In this document: in pieces, positions 1 through 10,400 of the stretch | Position numbering within the stretch: position 1 is the first letter of the stretch | How the letters are laid out: every line of letters begins with the position of its first letter | Source of the DNA: a bacterium | GTDB lineage: Bacteria; SZUA-79; Acidulodesulfobacterales; Acidulodesulfobacteraceae | Direction: 5' to 3' | DNA: 64,000 nucleotides | Assembly (NCBI GenBank): GCA_021777135.1 | Contig: JAJYDX010000007.1 | Coordinates: 24,798 to 88,797 of the forward strand | Notes under the pieces: model-generated | What the model was told of the DNA's origin: nothing | The model's database searches: none | Seen by the model: only the letters and a program-made list of their open reading frames with translations | Program-made: the position numbers and the translations under genes

Positions 1-3000
1 CCCCAATCTGCATTTCCTGTATTTTTTAACTCTTCCCCAAGTTCTGCTATAGCTTTATCGTATCTGTAATGCAAATCATATAAAATATGATTTTTATCAA
101 TATTTAACGACGTCAGCGTATTCATTATCGGGCAATTCTTGCTGCTTATAAGATTATTATAGTTTAATAAATGCGGGTCGTGCTGTATAAGTTTTTTAAT
201 ATTGTGGTAGGAAACTATTTTTATGGCGTATAAACCAAGCAGGCTATTGGGATGTTTAACTTGCAACGCAGGTTTATTTGTTAAAAAATCTTTAAGCTTA
301 TCCTGAGGCATAGGTTTTGCAATAGCGTAACCTTGAAGATATTTGACCGACATTACCGAAAGAGCGTCTAAAATATCTTCAGTTTCTACGCCTTCTATAA
401 CTAAATCCACTTTCTTTTCATCTGCAAGTTCCAATATTGATTCAATAAAATGAAGATCGCGGGGATTGTCTTCCAAAGTGCGCACGAAAAATTGGTCTAA
501 CTTTATCTCGTTTACCGGAAGTTCCTTGAGGCGCATAAGCGACGAGTATGCGCTTCCAACATCGTCTAAGGCAACTCTTATACCTAAATCCTTAATGGAT
601 TGTATGTTTTCGATAGCTTTATCGCGGACAAGAAAATCGCCGGTTTCAAGAATTTCCAATACTATTTTGGAAGGGTCGCAGCCAGATTTAAGTATTTCCT
701 TTAAACACGAAAGATATTCTTCGGAAATGAATTTTGGATCTATGTTGATAGAAATCCATAATTTTTCAGCAGGTTCGCCTATTTCCGACAATTCTTTAAG
801 CGATTTTGCTAATATTTCATTACTTAAATAAAGCAAATCTTTTTCGTTTAGCATTTTAAGAAAATTATAAGGAGATATAATATTTCCGTTATCGTATAGA
901 CGGGCAAGAGCTTCAACTCCTACTATCTCTCCTGTGTAATTGTTCATAACAGGCTGATAATAAACCAGCAGGCCGTCGTTCTTTAAAAGTTTCTGCATTT
1001 TATTTTCCATATGCGGAAAAGTTTCTCCATAAAAAGCATAATACAGTAAACGGTCGGACTTATTGTTCTTGCTTTCGTATAAAGCATAGTCCGCATAGCG
1101 CAGAATGTTGTCTGACGCAATAGATTGGTTGTTTTTATAAGAACCCTCATAAATATAAATTCCCGCGCTCAATTCCATGGATATTTCTTGTATGTTATCT
1201 ATGATAATAGGTTCTTTAATTTTTTTCTCTACCTTAAACATAATATTTTCGAGTTCGTTTTTATCTTTAAAGTCTTCTATTATTAGTATAAATTCGTCTC
1301 CTCCCATTCTTCCGATAAAATCGGTTTTACGTAAAACATCTTTAAGCCTGTCGGCAATAATTTTTAGCACTATATCTCCGTTTTGATGTCCGAAGGTATC
1401 ATTGACAGGTTTAAAGTCGTCCAGGTCCAAAATGCAAACAGCAATTAATGTTTCACGACGATTTGTTCTTGCTAAAGCCCTTTCAAGTTCTAAGGATAAC
1501 GAGCGGCGGTTAGGAAGCCCCGTGAGTTCGTCATAGAAAGCCTGATAGGATAATTCTTCGGACAACAGGTGCCTTTCTGTAATATCAATTAGAGTCCACA
1601 GTATTTGTTCTTTGCCGTTAAACAGTTTTTTAAGTTTTTGTCCATAAAAATCGGCGTAAATCATTGTTCCGTCGGTTCTCACAACCGACACATCCCTTAT
1701 AGAACCTTTTCCTTCGGCTAATATTTTGCGCGCAACCTCGCCGACCCGGGCATATGTTTCATCGTCTGGATAAACTTCTCTAGAATTATGATTTTGCAAT
1801 GATTCAATATTATTGTAGCCTAAAATATTTAGAAAGGTATCGTTTGCTTCCAGAAAAACCCTATCCGGGTAGGTTGCCAGAGTGATACCAGCGGAAGTAT
1901 TGCTCAAAAAAGCGTCTTTTATTTCTACCGCGATTTTTTCGCTATTAATAATATCTATTCTGTCTAATCCAAAACCGATATCGATGGCTAATTCTTCCAT
2001 AAGGTTTTTAAGGTCTTCGTCGAAGAAGTTTTCATTGGAATCAAGCGCCGTAATAATTCCCCAGATATTGCCGCCTCTAAATATAGGAACTGAAGCGCTT
2101 GATAATAATCCAAACTCTTCTGCTATTTCGAGCCAAGGACGCATAAAGGCATCTTTTCTAAATGAAGGAACATAAACAGACTTTTTAGAGCGCCAAGACC
2201 TTCCGACGCTTGAGTTTCCTTCCGGCACATCTTTATTGACTGAGATATTTAAACGTTCTATGAAACCCGATACTCCGTAATGGGAAATAAAATTTATTTT
2301 GCCGTTTTCATCGGGTTTTGCTATCCATACAAGTTTGAGCTGAGTGTAGCTTATTGCCATATAGCATATAGAATCAAGAATCCTTTTTTCGTCTTCAGTC
2401 CTGCTTATCAGCTGATTAATTTGGGCTAAAAAAAAGTTAAATTCCGTCAGTCGCTTCTGGCGCTGGGCTTCATATTCCAGTCTGCGGTTAATTTCAATCT
2501 GATTTAAAGCAATGCCTAATGAATTAGCAAGATTTGCTATTATGATTTTCATATCCCTGCTAAAATAATATTTGGAATTGGATTGTATGCCTAAAACGGC
2601 TATAGGGTTAGAATTTAAATCTTTGTATATAGGAAAAGCCATTAAGCTTTTAACTCTGCGAAACGACGGATATTTTTCCAAAATATCGTCGCCTAAATTA
2701 TATAAAGGACCAAGTATCTTTTTCTCTCTGTAAACGATAGAGGCAGGCATATTGCTTAAAATATCCCCTCTTTTAATAGAAGGCCTTATGTTCATAAGAT
2801 TTTTCTGGTGTTCCGAATCTTCGGCGGATGCGGCAATAGGCAGTAAATATTTTTTTTCCTCGTCTGGAACAACCAAAACGGATCCTATAGCGTCCGTTTT
2901 TATTACTATCGTATCTACAATGTGTTTATATATGCTTTCAGGTGCTTTTAGAAGTAAAATATCTTCTTGTACGCTTAAAGCAGATGCCTGGTAATTTCTT

Positions 3001-3890
3001 ATTCTTAAAAGACGCTTTAGGGCAGAAATCGAAATTAAATCGCTTATAATAAATAGTATCGTAAGCAAAATCGCGGTTAATAAATAAATTTGCTCCTTGC
3101 TCCAGAAGAAGTTTTGAAAAGGGGTATTGGTCCAGCCAGCCTTAATTATCCAAGGGTAGCCCTTGATTTGTTTTGAAACGCTAAATAAAAAAGGTTTTAT
3201 TTTAGTGTCAGGATTATGCCATATGCCTCTTTTCCATACAGATATTATTTTGCCGGATTTTGTTTCTATGACAATCGTCTGGATATATTTTGGCGCGTTA
3301 ATTAATTTAAACCCCGTAAGTAAAAAAGGGGACCCTATAAAACCGAGAATATGCCCTTTCTTGCTGATGATTTTTTCATTCATGGGTATAACCCATGTTT
3401 TATCCTGTTTTTCCTCATAAATACTGCCTATATAACGGTTTGGGCTATCTGCTAAAGGGAAAAACGATACATTTTTTAAGCTTAAATTTGAATATTTTTT
3501 AGAACTAGACCAGGCTACTCTTTTCATTGAAGGGTTTATAATATTAATCGCTGCGATACCCGGATGGTCCTTCCTGAAATTCTTAAAAATATATAAAGCT
3601 TCCTTGCTCGGGACTAATCTCCCGTCATTAACGTTCAAAAAATTCGTCTTTAAAAATTTAAGATCATGAAAATGAGCTTCAATCTGAGCTTCTACTTCAG
3701 AGGATATGCGCGAAGCCGTCAGTTTTGAATAGGCTTTAAACTTATTTATAATTATTTTTTTAATATTAAAAGTTTCATAAATAAAAACCGAAAAAACAAG
3801 GCATATCAAAAATAAGAAAAAAAAATGTATGCCCAATATCTTTATTTTATCGGATTTGGATATCGGCGCCTTCTTCTTTTTTATTTTCAT
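1..3890 (-). CDS. Membrane sensor with two GAF-like domains, PAS, GGDEF and EAL (3' end cut by window edge)
   Basis: I translated the minus strand from an ATG at 3890 and found no stop before position 1, so the C-terminus lies outside the window. The order is: a basic start, a membrane segment (residues about 18-36), a roughly 220-residue extracytoplasmic dCache-like region, a second membrane segment (about 268-288), two GAF-like regions (about 310-650), PAS (about 650-765), GGDEF (about 775-930) and EAL (about 965-1210). The GGDEF signature is intact near 1300, the EAL signature is intact near 910, and the EGVET motif of EAL enzymes lies near 395. Both synthesis and breakdown of c-di-GMP are therefore possible. 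About 100 residues follow the EAL domain, with conserved-looking His and Cys residues. It is divergent from the gene at 4061. The signal sensed is unknown. Confidence 0.88.
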   Translation of the reverse strand, partial: MKIKKKKAPISKSDKIKILGIHFFFLFLICLVFSVFIYETFNIKKIIINKFKAYSKLTASRISSEVEAQIEAHFHDLKFLKTNFLNVNDGRLVPSKEALYIFKNFRKDHPGIAAINIINPSMKRVAWSSSKKYSNLSLKNVSFFPLADSPNRYIGSIYEEKQDKTWVIPMNEKIISKKGHILGFIGSPFLLTGFKLINAPKYIQTIVIETKSGKIISVWKRGIWHNPDTKIKPFLFSVSKQIKGYPWIIKAGWTNTPFQNFFWSKEQIYLLTAILLTILFIISDLISISALKRLLRIRNYQASALSVQEDILLLKAPESIYKHIVDTIVIKTDAIGSVLVVPDEEKKYLLPIAASAEDSEHQKNLMNIRPSIKRGDILSNMPASIVYREKKILGPLYNLGDDILEKYPSFRRVKSLMAFPIYKDLNSNPIAVLGIQSNSKYYFSRDMKIIIANLANSLGIALNQIEINRRLEYEAQRQKRLTEFNFFLAQINQLISRTEDEKRILDSICYMAISYTQLKLVWIAKPDENGKINFISHYGVSGFIERLNISVNKDVPEGNSSVGRSWRSKKSVYVPSFRKDAFMRPWLEIAEEFGLLSSASVPIFRGGNIWGIITALDSNENFFDEDLKNLMEELAIDIGFGLDRIDIINSEKIAVEIKDAFLSNTSAGITLATYPDRVFLEANDTFLNILGYNNIESLQNHNSREVYPDDETYARVGEVARKILAEGKGSIRDVSVVRTDGTMIYADFYGQKLKKLFNGKEQILWTLIDITERHLLSEELSYQAFYDELTGLPNRRSLSLELERALARTNRRETLIAVCILDLDDFKPVNDTFGHQNGDIVLKIIADRLKDVLRKTDFIGRMGGDEFILIIEDFKDKNELENIMFKVEKKIKEPIIIDNIQEISMELSAGIYIYEGSYKNNQSIASDNILRYADYALYESKNNKSDRLLYYAFYGETFPHMENKMQKLLKNDGLLVYYQPVMNNYTGEIVGVEALARLYDNGNIISPYNFLKMLNEKDLLYLSNEILAKSLKELSEIGEPAEKLWISINIDPKFISEEYLSCLKEILKSGCDPSKIVLEILETGDFLVRDKAIENIQSIKDLGIRVALDDVGSAYSSLMRLKELPVNEIKLDQFFVRTLEDNPRDLHFIESILELADEKKVDLVIEGVETEDILDALSVMSVKYLQGYAIAKPMPQDKLKDFLTNKPALQVKHPNSLLGLYAIKIVSYHNIKKLIQHDPHLLNYNNLISSKNCPIMNTLTSLNIDKNHILYDLHYRYDKAIAELGEELKNTGNADW

Positions 3891-4006
3891 TATTTTTTTC
3901 AGTATAATTTATGAAAAAATGTTTACCTTGCTTATTATTATAAATATACAATTATTTAATAGACTAATCAAGATTAAGCCGAATAAAATTTTATATTAAA
4001 AATTAT

Positions 4007-4035
4007 TTTTATCGGCGAGATAAAAATGGTATAAT
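4007..4035 (+). promoter_or_regulatory. Probable extended -10 promoter for the 4061 gene
   Basis: A perfect TATAAT at 4030-4035 is preceded by TGG at 4027-4029, which gives an extended -10 element. The -35 region is AT-rich and poor. The expected start of transcription is about 20 bases before the ATG at 4061. The rest of the 170-base divergent gap (3891-4060) is AT-rich with nothing else recognisable. Confidence 0.45.
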
Positions 4036-4060
4036 AGAAAACTAAATTTAATTTCCGAAA

Positions 4061-5230
4061 ATGTTAAAAATAATCCGCGATATAAAAGAACTCCAAAAAA
4101 TAGAAATGGATTGGAACGTTTTATCGGAGTCAAGCCTTAACGAAAATGTTTTTTTGTCTTACGATTGGAATTATATTTGGTCTAAACATTTTGCGGGTAA
4201 GAACGGCAGCCTTTTTATAATAGCCGTCTATAACGATAATCAAGAAATAGAGGCGATAGCCCCTTTCTTGATTAAAAATTTTTTTTTGTTTTTTAAATCT
4301 CTTATTTTTATAAGCAGCGATTATTCAGATTATCTGGATATTATAATAAGAAAAGACGCAGATAAAAAAAAAATTTACTCTGAGATATTAAGAGAAATTA
4401 TAAAGAATAAAGTCGCGGATATAATATATTTAAAACAGGTTTCCACAGAACTTCTTGACGAAGTTAAGAAAAAAGTTTACGAATTTCCTGAATTGAGCTT
4501 GTTTCATAAGGGAAGCGGGGATTGTTACTATTTTAATCTGCCTGATACCACAGACGCTTACTTGAAACGGTTTAATTCAAAACAAAGATATAATATTTTA
4601 AGCAGGGTAGAAAAAGCTGAAAAAAATAATATTAAATTTAAGGGATCTTCAAATATCGGTAAATCTTTATTTAAGGAATATTTAGGCTATTTTTTTTATC
4701 TGCACCAAAAAAGATGGAATAAAAAAGGCAAAAGAGGAGTGTTTTACAACAAAAAAATAAAAGATTTTTTTACAGATTTATTTAACGTATTATTTGATAA
4801 AAATAAAATAGTATTATCTTTTCTAAGTATTAATGAAAATTACGGTAACGGCGGCGGTGACTATAAAGACAATAAGGAAAAAATTATTTCTTCTGCCGTC
4901 TGTTTTGACTTGTGCGGTAAAAGGCAGGTATATCTGCCGGGATTCGATACTGAATATTCAGGCTATCATCCCGGTATGGTCCTAACTTTTTATATGATAG
5001 AAGAGGCTATAAACAAGAAATATGAAGAGTTTGATTTCTTGAAAGGCGGCGAAGAATACAAACAAAGATTCGGCGCCGTAAAAAGAGAAAACCATAAGCT
5101 TTATTTATATAAAAATAAAATCGTTTATTATATGTATAAAATTAATCTGTTGATAGAAAAAGAAATTAAAGAAAAACTAAAGGATTTAGTTTTTAAAACA
5201 AGACGCGGTATCAAATGGAGGAATGTCTAA
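4061..5230 (+). CDS. CelD/BcsL-family GNAT acetyltransferase
   Basis: The 389-residue protein looks like the Acetyltransf_6 (CelD/BcsL, FemAB-like) family of GNAT-fold acyltransferases, which modify polysaccharides or cell-wall precursors. The recognisable part is the second half: a tyrosine- and arginine-rich stretch (residues about 165-190, with KQRYNILSRVEKAE) followed by the family signature near residues 325-350, DFLKGGEEYKQRFG. There is no signal peptide or membrane segment, so it should act in the cytoplasm. No clear Shine-Dalgarno site precedes the ATG. The 3' end runs up to the helicase gene. The substrate cannot be read from the sequence and no polysaccharide operon surrounds it. 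Confidence 0.7.
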   Translation: MLKIIRDIKELQKIEMDWNVLSESSLNENVFLSYDWNYIWSKHFAGKNGSLFIIAVYNDNQEIEAIAPFLIKNFFLFFKSLIFISSDYSDYLDIIIRKDADKKKIYSEILREIIKNKVADIIYLKQVSTELLDEVKKKVYEFPELSLFHKGSGDCYYFNLPDTTDAYLKRFNSKQRYNILSRVEKAEKNNIKFKGSSNIGKSLFKEYLGYFFYLHQKRWNKKGKRGVFYNKKIKDFFTDLFNVLFDKNKIVLSFLSINENYGNGGGDYKDNKEKIISSAVCFDLCGKRQVYLPGFDTEYSGYHPGMVLTFYMIEEAINKKYEEFDFLKGGEEYKQRFGAVKRENHKLYLYKNKIVYYMYKINLLIEKEIKEKLKDLVFKTRRGIKWRNV

Positions 5231-5298
5231 TAATGCTCAAGAATAAAAAAAATTATGATTTAAACAAGTTAACCGATAACGAAGATAAAGGAATTAAT

Positions 5299-6639
5299 AT
5301 GAAAATAAGTTTTAAAGATTTAAATCTTTTAAAACCTATAATTCAGGCTGTTGCCGACGCGGGATACGAAAATCCTACTTCCGTTCAGGCAAAAGCTATT
5401 CCTGCTATATTAGCAGGTTCGGACCTGCTTGCCGGCGCGCAGACCGGTACAGGTAAAACAGCGGCTTTTACTCTTCCGATATTACATCTGCTTGCCGAAA
5501 AACCACTAACGGTTCACCGTTCCGGAAGACCGCGCTGTTTAGTCCTTACGCCGACAAGGGAACTTGCCGCGCAGGTGGAAGAATCGGTAAAAACTTACGG
5601 AAAATATCTTCCTTTAAAATCTGCGGTAGTATTTGGCGGAATGAGTATAGTGCCGCAAATAAAAGCATTAAGACGCAACGTAGATATACTAGTAGCGACG
5701 CCCGGCCGACTTCTAGACCATGTAGGGCAAAAAACAGTTGACTTGTCAGGCGTCGAAATATTCGTGCTGGATGAAGCGGACAGAATGTTAGATATGGGGT
5801 TTATTATAGATATTAAAAAAATTATAGCTCTTTTACCCAGACAACGTCAAAATTTATTATTTTCTGCTACTTTTTCAGAAAAAATCAAGACTCTTTCGGC
5901 ATCTGTTCTTAATAAACCGGCTTTTGTTGAGGGCGCAAAGCGTAACGCCGCTTCCGAATTAGTAGACCAAAGCGTGCACTTAGTTTCTCAGCGTTTAAAA
6001 AGCCATCTTTTGTCGCATCTTATTAAGCATCATAAATGGAAGCAGGTATTAATTTTTACGCGCACCAAAAACGGCGCTAACAGGCTTGCGGATAAACTCG
6101 TCGCGGACGGTATTTCTGCGACGGCTATACACGGAAACAAAAGCCAGCCCGCTAGAATTAAAGCGCTGACACAGTTTAAAGACGGTACCGTAACAGCTCT
6201 TGTCGCTACCGATGTCGCTTCGCGCGGAATAGATATCGACCGGCTGCCCCATGTGGTAAATTTTGAACTGCCGAATATCGCGGAAGATTATGTTCACCGC
6301 ATAGGACGCACAGGGCGCGCGGGTAGCAGCGGAAAAGCTATTTCTCTTGTAGACAGAGAAGAGCTTCGTTACTTAAAAGAAATAGAACGGTTTATAAAAC
6401 GAGAGATTCCTAAAGTTTTATTTGACAGTTTTGTACCGCCCGCAAATATAGTTATTGAACCGCAAGGTTCACTGCATCAGAGACAGTCAGAAAGGCATTC
6501 AGGCAGAAAAAATTACGGAGATAAAACCCAAGGCGCCGGAACAGGTACCGGCAATATCGGCCATTATTCTTCCGGCAAGGGATATGCAAAAAAACAATCT
6601 AATTTCAAAGGCGGTAATGTAAAAAATAAAAAAAGATAG
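5299..6639 (+). CDS. rhlE: DEAD-box RNA helicase, RhlE type
   Basis: This is an ATP-dependent RNA helicase with all core motifs in order: Q motif, Walker A (AQTGTGKT), PTRELA, DEAD (VLDEADRMLDMGF), SAT and HRIGRTGRAG. The basic, glycine-rich tail of about 70 residues is typical of RhlE and probably binds RNA. I chose the ATG at 5299 because family members begin almost directly with the F-x-x-L Q-motif region, and AAAGGA lies 6 bases upstream. In-frame starts at 5215 and 5233 exist, and a GGAGG before 5233 would add 22 residues, so the start is not certain. It would act in ribosome assembly or RNA decay, especially at low temperature, as is known for the family. Confidence 0.9.
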   Translation: MKISFKDLNLLKPIIQAVADAGYENPTSVQAKAIPAILAGSDLLAGAQTGTGKTAAFTLPILHLLAEKPLTVHRSGRPRCLVLTPTRELAAQVEESVKTYGKYLPLKSAVVFGGMSIVPQIKALRRNVDILVATPGRLLDHVGQKTVDLSGVEIFVLDEADRMLDMGFIIDIKKIIALLPRQRQNLLFSATFSEKIKTLSASVLNKPAFVEGAKRNAASELVDQSVHLVSQRLKSHLLSHLIKHHKWKQVLIFTRTKNGANRLADKLVADGISATAIHGNKSQPARIKALTQFKDGTVTALVATDVASRGIDIDRLPHVVNFELPNIAEDYVHRIGRTGRAGSSGKAISLVDREELRYLKEIERFIKREIPKVLFDSFVPPANIVIEPQGSLHQRQSERHSGRKNYGDKTQGAGTGTGNIGHYSSGKGYAKKQSNFKGGNVKNKKR

Positions 6640-6673
6640 AATTTTAAAAGCTCTTTTGATTTTTTAAAATTCT
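6638..6673. repeat. 12-bp perfect inverted repeat between rhlE and the response regulator
   Basis: The arms at 6638-6649 and 6662-6673 are perfect complements around a 12-base loop. The stem is almost all A and T and no clean T-run follows, so it is weak as an intrinsic terminator. Its right arm touches the -35 element at 6673, so it could instead be a binding site. Confidence 0.4.
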
Positions 6674-6703
6674 TGACAGAATTAGATTTTTATGTTGTAT
6701 TAT
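6673..6703 (+). promoter_or_regulatory. Probable promoter of the response regulator gene
   Basis: A consensus -35 TTGACA lies at 6673-6678 and TATTAT at 6698-6703, with a long 19-base spacer. The -10 is only 7 bases from the ATG at 6711 and there is no Shine-Dalgarno site, so the transcript would be nearly leaderless if this is right. Confidence 0.4.
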
Positions 6704-6710
6704 TTATTAT

Positions 6711-7427
6711 ATGAGCAAAGCAAATGTCCTTATAATAGACGATGAATCGGATCTTGTAGAGCTTTTAAAATATAATCTTGCTAAAGAAGGTTATAATGTA
6801 GAATTTGCTTTTAACGGGTTCGACGGTATTAAAATAACGGAAATAGTCAAACCCGATATAATAATTTTAGATTTAATGCTTCCGGATATTAGTGGATACG
6901 AAGTTTGTAAAAGAATAAAACAAAAATTTGCCTTATCTGGTATTCCTATTGTATTCTTGTCGGCAAAACAGGAAGAAGTAGATAAAATATTAGGCTTCGA
7001 ATCCGGCGCAGAAGATTATATTATTAAGCCTTTTTCTGTTAACGAACTTTTGGCGAGAGTCCGCGCTATTTTAAAAAGAGTGCCCCCGGTTCAAATCAAT
7101 AACAAGCATGAAGATGTTTCGGACGGATATATGTTTAAAAATATCCGCGTCAATGTAAGCAAACACAGCGTAACCGTGAAAAATACCGAGATAAGACTCA
7201 GCCCTATAGAATTTAAAATTCTTATATTTTTAATGACTTATGCCGGAGATGTTTTTTCAAGGGAAAAACTGCTTGATAATGTTTGGGGAAACAATTCATT
7301 CGTCGAACCAAGAACCGTTGATGTTCACATTAGAAGATTAAGATCGAACATTGAAATAGACGAATCGGTTAAATTTATAGAAACCATAAGAGGCGTAGGC
7401 TATAAATTTATAGATGAAAAAATATGA
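6711..7427 (+). CDS. OmpR/PhoB-family response regulator, orphan
   Basis: The 238-residue protein has a receiver domain (residues about 4-118), with the acidic pocket D10/D11, phospho-acceptor D54 and the KPF lysine near 105. A winged-helix DNA-binding domain of the OmpR/PhoB type follows (about 135-235), ending in the usual RGVGYKF motif. No histidine kinase gene lies in the neighbourhood. The stop codon overlaps the start of the TamB-like gene by 14 bases, so the two are translated from one message. It may control envelope assembly genes, but this is inferred from position only. Confidence 0.92.
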   Translation: MSKANVLIIDDESDLVELLKYNLAKEGYNVEFAFNGFDGIKITEIVKPDIIILDLMLPDISGYEVCKRIKQKFALSGIPIVFLSAKQEEVDKILGFESGAEDYIIKPFSVNELLARVRAILKRVPPVQINNKHEDVSDGYMFKNIRVNVSKHSVTVKNTEIRLSPIEFKILIFLMTYAGDVFSREKLLDNVWGNNSFVEPRTVDVHIRRLRSNIEIDESVKFIETIRGVGYKFIDEKI

Positions 7428-10400
7428 AAAGAAATTTAAAATTTATTTATTAATTTTATTACTGTTTGTATTAGTAATTTCAACAAGCGCAGCTTTCTTT
7501 GTTACTTCTCCGTTTTTTGCTTCAAAAGCCAAGAATTATTTGTCAACATATGCTTCCTCAATTCTTAAAAAGCGCGTAACGATAAAAAAGATAAAATTTT
7601 CTATCTTTTATCCCCAAGTAAAAATTTACGGTTTAAAAATTAAAAATATAGCGAAAATTAAACGCATAGACATAACGTTCGGACCTTTTAATATTTTTAA
7701 AAGGAATATAATTATTTATAAAATTAATATTATAAATCCTTATATTAATATCTTAATAAAAAATAATAAGATTAACAATTATAAAAATTTTAATATAGTC
7801 CTTAGAACCCTTTTAAAAAAACATCCTTCTTCTCTTATTTCTGCGTCTCTGGATAAATTAAAAATAAAAGGAGGAGATTTTAATTTAAAAGATGACGACG
7901 AAAATATTTTATTTAAACTTAAAAAATTCAATTTAACAGTTTATAAAAAAAATAATCCTTTACCTTTTTTATATAATAATAACGGCATGTATTTTAAATA
8001 TAATATGCCGTATATTTATTTAAAGTCTAAGAAGTTAAAATTAACTAAGGTTTTTAAATCCAGCGCAGTTGAAATTCATTACTTTAGAAATTTCATAAAA
8101 TATAAAGGTATAAGTATTGGAAATTATTATTTTTCCGCTTTGTCAAACGGAATATTGGAATTAAACAAAAATAATAAAATTGCAGGATTTATTAATAAAT
8201 TTAACGACGATACCTCTTTAAAAGTAAACAACTTATCAAAGCTTTCTAAAAATTTTCTTTTTTTGCCCGCTTTCAAAGGAAAATTGAGCGCAAAACTTAA
8301 ACTCACCGGCGATTTATATAAAAAAATTAACGCCTCCGCCGCCATTAAACTTAAAAACGTCGTATTTTCAGGAGCTGATATAAAAAACGGCATTATTGAC
8401 TGTGCCGGTAATTTCGGCAAATTTGAAAATAATATTATAAACTTTAAAAAAATTGATTTAAATTTATTTAAGGGTAATTTGAAATCTTCCGGAATTATTA
8501 ATATTAGAGAGAAAGAAGGGAAATTTAAATCTGTTTTAAAAAATATAAGCGTGGGAAATCTTATAGATTTTTACGCTAGCGAGAAAATTCCGCAGTTTAG
8601 CGCGATTGCTGACGGAAGCGTTAATACTTTTCTACATTTTGGCAAAAATTTTTATGTGGCAAATATTGAAAAGATAAAACTTAATAAGCCGGTTCAGCAA
8701 ATTAACCAGGGAAATAGCAGCAGCGACGATCCGTTATATCGTATTAATTATAAAAATAAGGTTTTACTTAATGGAGCGGTATTAATAAACGATAAATATG
8801 TATTATTAAAGAATATTCATGTTTCCTCCAGGATAATTAGCGGCTCCGCTAAAGGAGTTATAAATTATGCCGGCAAATATTTAAATATAAGTTTTTATAC
8901 TAAATATAAAGAGCTGCCGTCTTTAGGTTTAATAGAAAAATATAAAAGCAGGTATTTTGAACCTTCTGCTAGCGGAACGGTTTACGGTATTATAAAAGGC
9001 AAATTCAACGATATTTCATTGGGTTTCAAAAACAGGTTTAAAAATCTTTACATCAATCGATATCTAAATCCTTATAAAGGGAATACCGACATATATATTG
9101 ACGGCATAGGGAATGTTATTTTCAGCGGTAAATTAAATAACGACGGAAATTTTGATTTCAGCGGTGAAATCTTATATAACAAAAGATTAAATAAACAATA
9201 TATAAGCGGAAATTTTAACGCGAAGAATATAAGTTTAGTTTCGGATAATCCGTCTATGCCTGTTTCATCGACTTTAAATTTTAATGGAACTGCCGCTGGA
9301 GAGCTAAACAGTCCGGTTTTTGAAATAAACGCAAAGTCCAAAATAATCAAAATATACAATCAATATCTCTCAAACGTAAATTTTTTATTTTCCTTGACTA
9401 AAAACGCTTTAAGGGTAAAAAAACTTGACGGTTTTTATGGCGGCGCAATCTTAAACGCCTTCGGAACTTTAAATTTTTCCGGCAATAATAACTATAACCT
9501 GCGGATAATATCTAACGGAATTAAACTGTCCGATTTAGATATCAAACAGTTAAAAAAATACAATATAAACGGGATTGCTGATATCGACATGCGTATCGGC
9601 GGTTCTTTTAAAATACCGGACGTTTCCGGCAGAGTGGCGGCCGATAATATTTACGCGAAAGATTACTTATTTGGAAACGCGGAAGCTTTCGTCCATTCTT
9701 CTGACGGAAAAATGACTTTAAAATTTTCAGCTTTTAAAAATACTTTAAAAACAAAAGCGGTTATATTGCTTAAAAAAGGATATCCATATAATTTTACGAC
9801 GAATATAAATTTATTAAACATTAATTACAGAAAAACTTTGTTTGAATTATCCGGAGGAATTTTCGGAAACGGTAAGCTTTCCACGATTAAAAATTCATAT
9901 GTTTTTTCAAAGCTAAATCATGTTTTGTTAAAGCATGGTCCTTTTTTCTTAAAAAATATTAAAAATATTAAAATATCTTATATCAACAGAACTCTCGAAT
10001 TCAGCGGGTTTAAGTTAACCGGCGGCAATAATTATGCGCAGATAAGAGGATATATTACTGCTAAAAAATATCATGTCATTTTAAACGATAAAACTGATTT
10101 ATGGGTTCTTGGAATTTTTTCTAATAAAATAATGAATTCATCAGGTTTTATTACCGCTTCGGCAGTTATTTTGGGACCGTCTGCATCTCCGCGCCTTTAT
10201 GGATTCGCAGATATAAAAAGAGGACTAATAGAGCCTTCGGTTTATTCATCGTTTGCCGCTTCAAGAATTTTTGCCAGATTAACATTTAACAGCAATATAA
10301 TTTTTCTTGAAAAAGCCAGATTCAGAATGCTTAACGGGTTTTTTTCCGCGCACGGAATAATAAGGCTTAATAATTTTATACCATATTTTTATAACATAGA

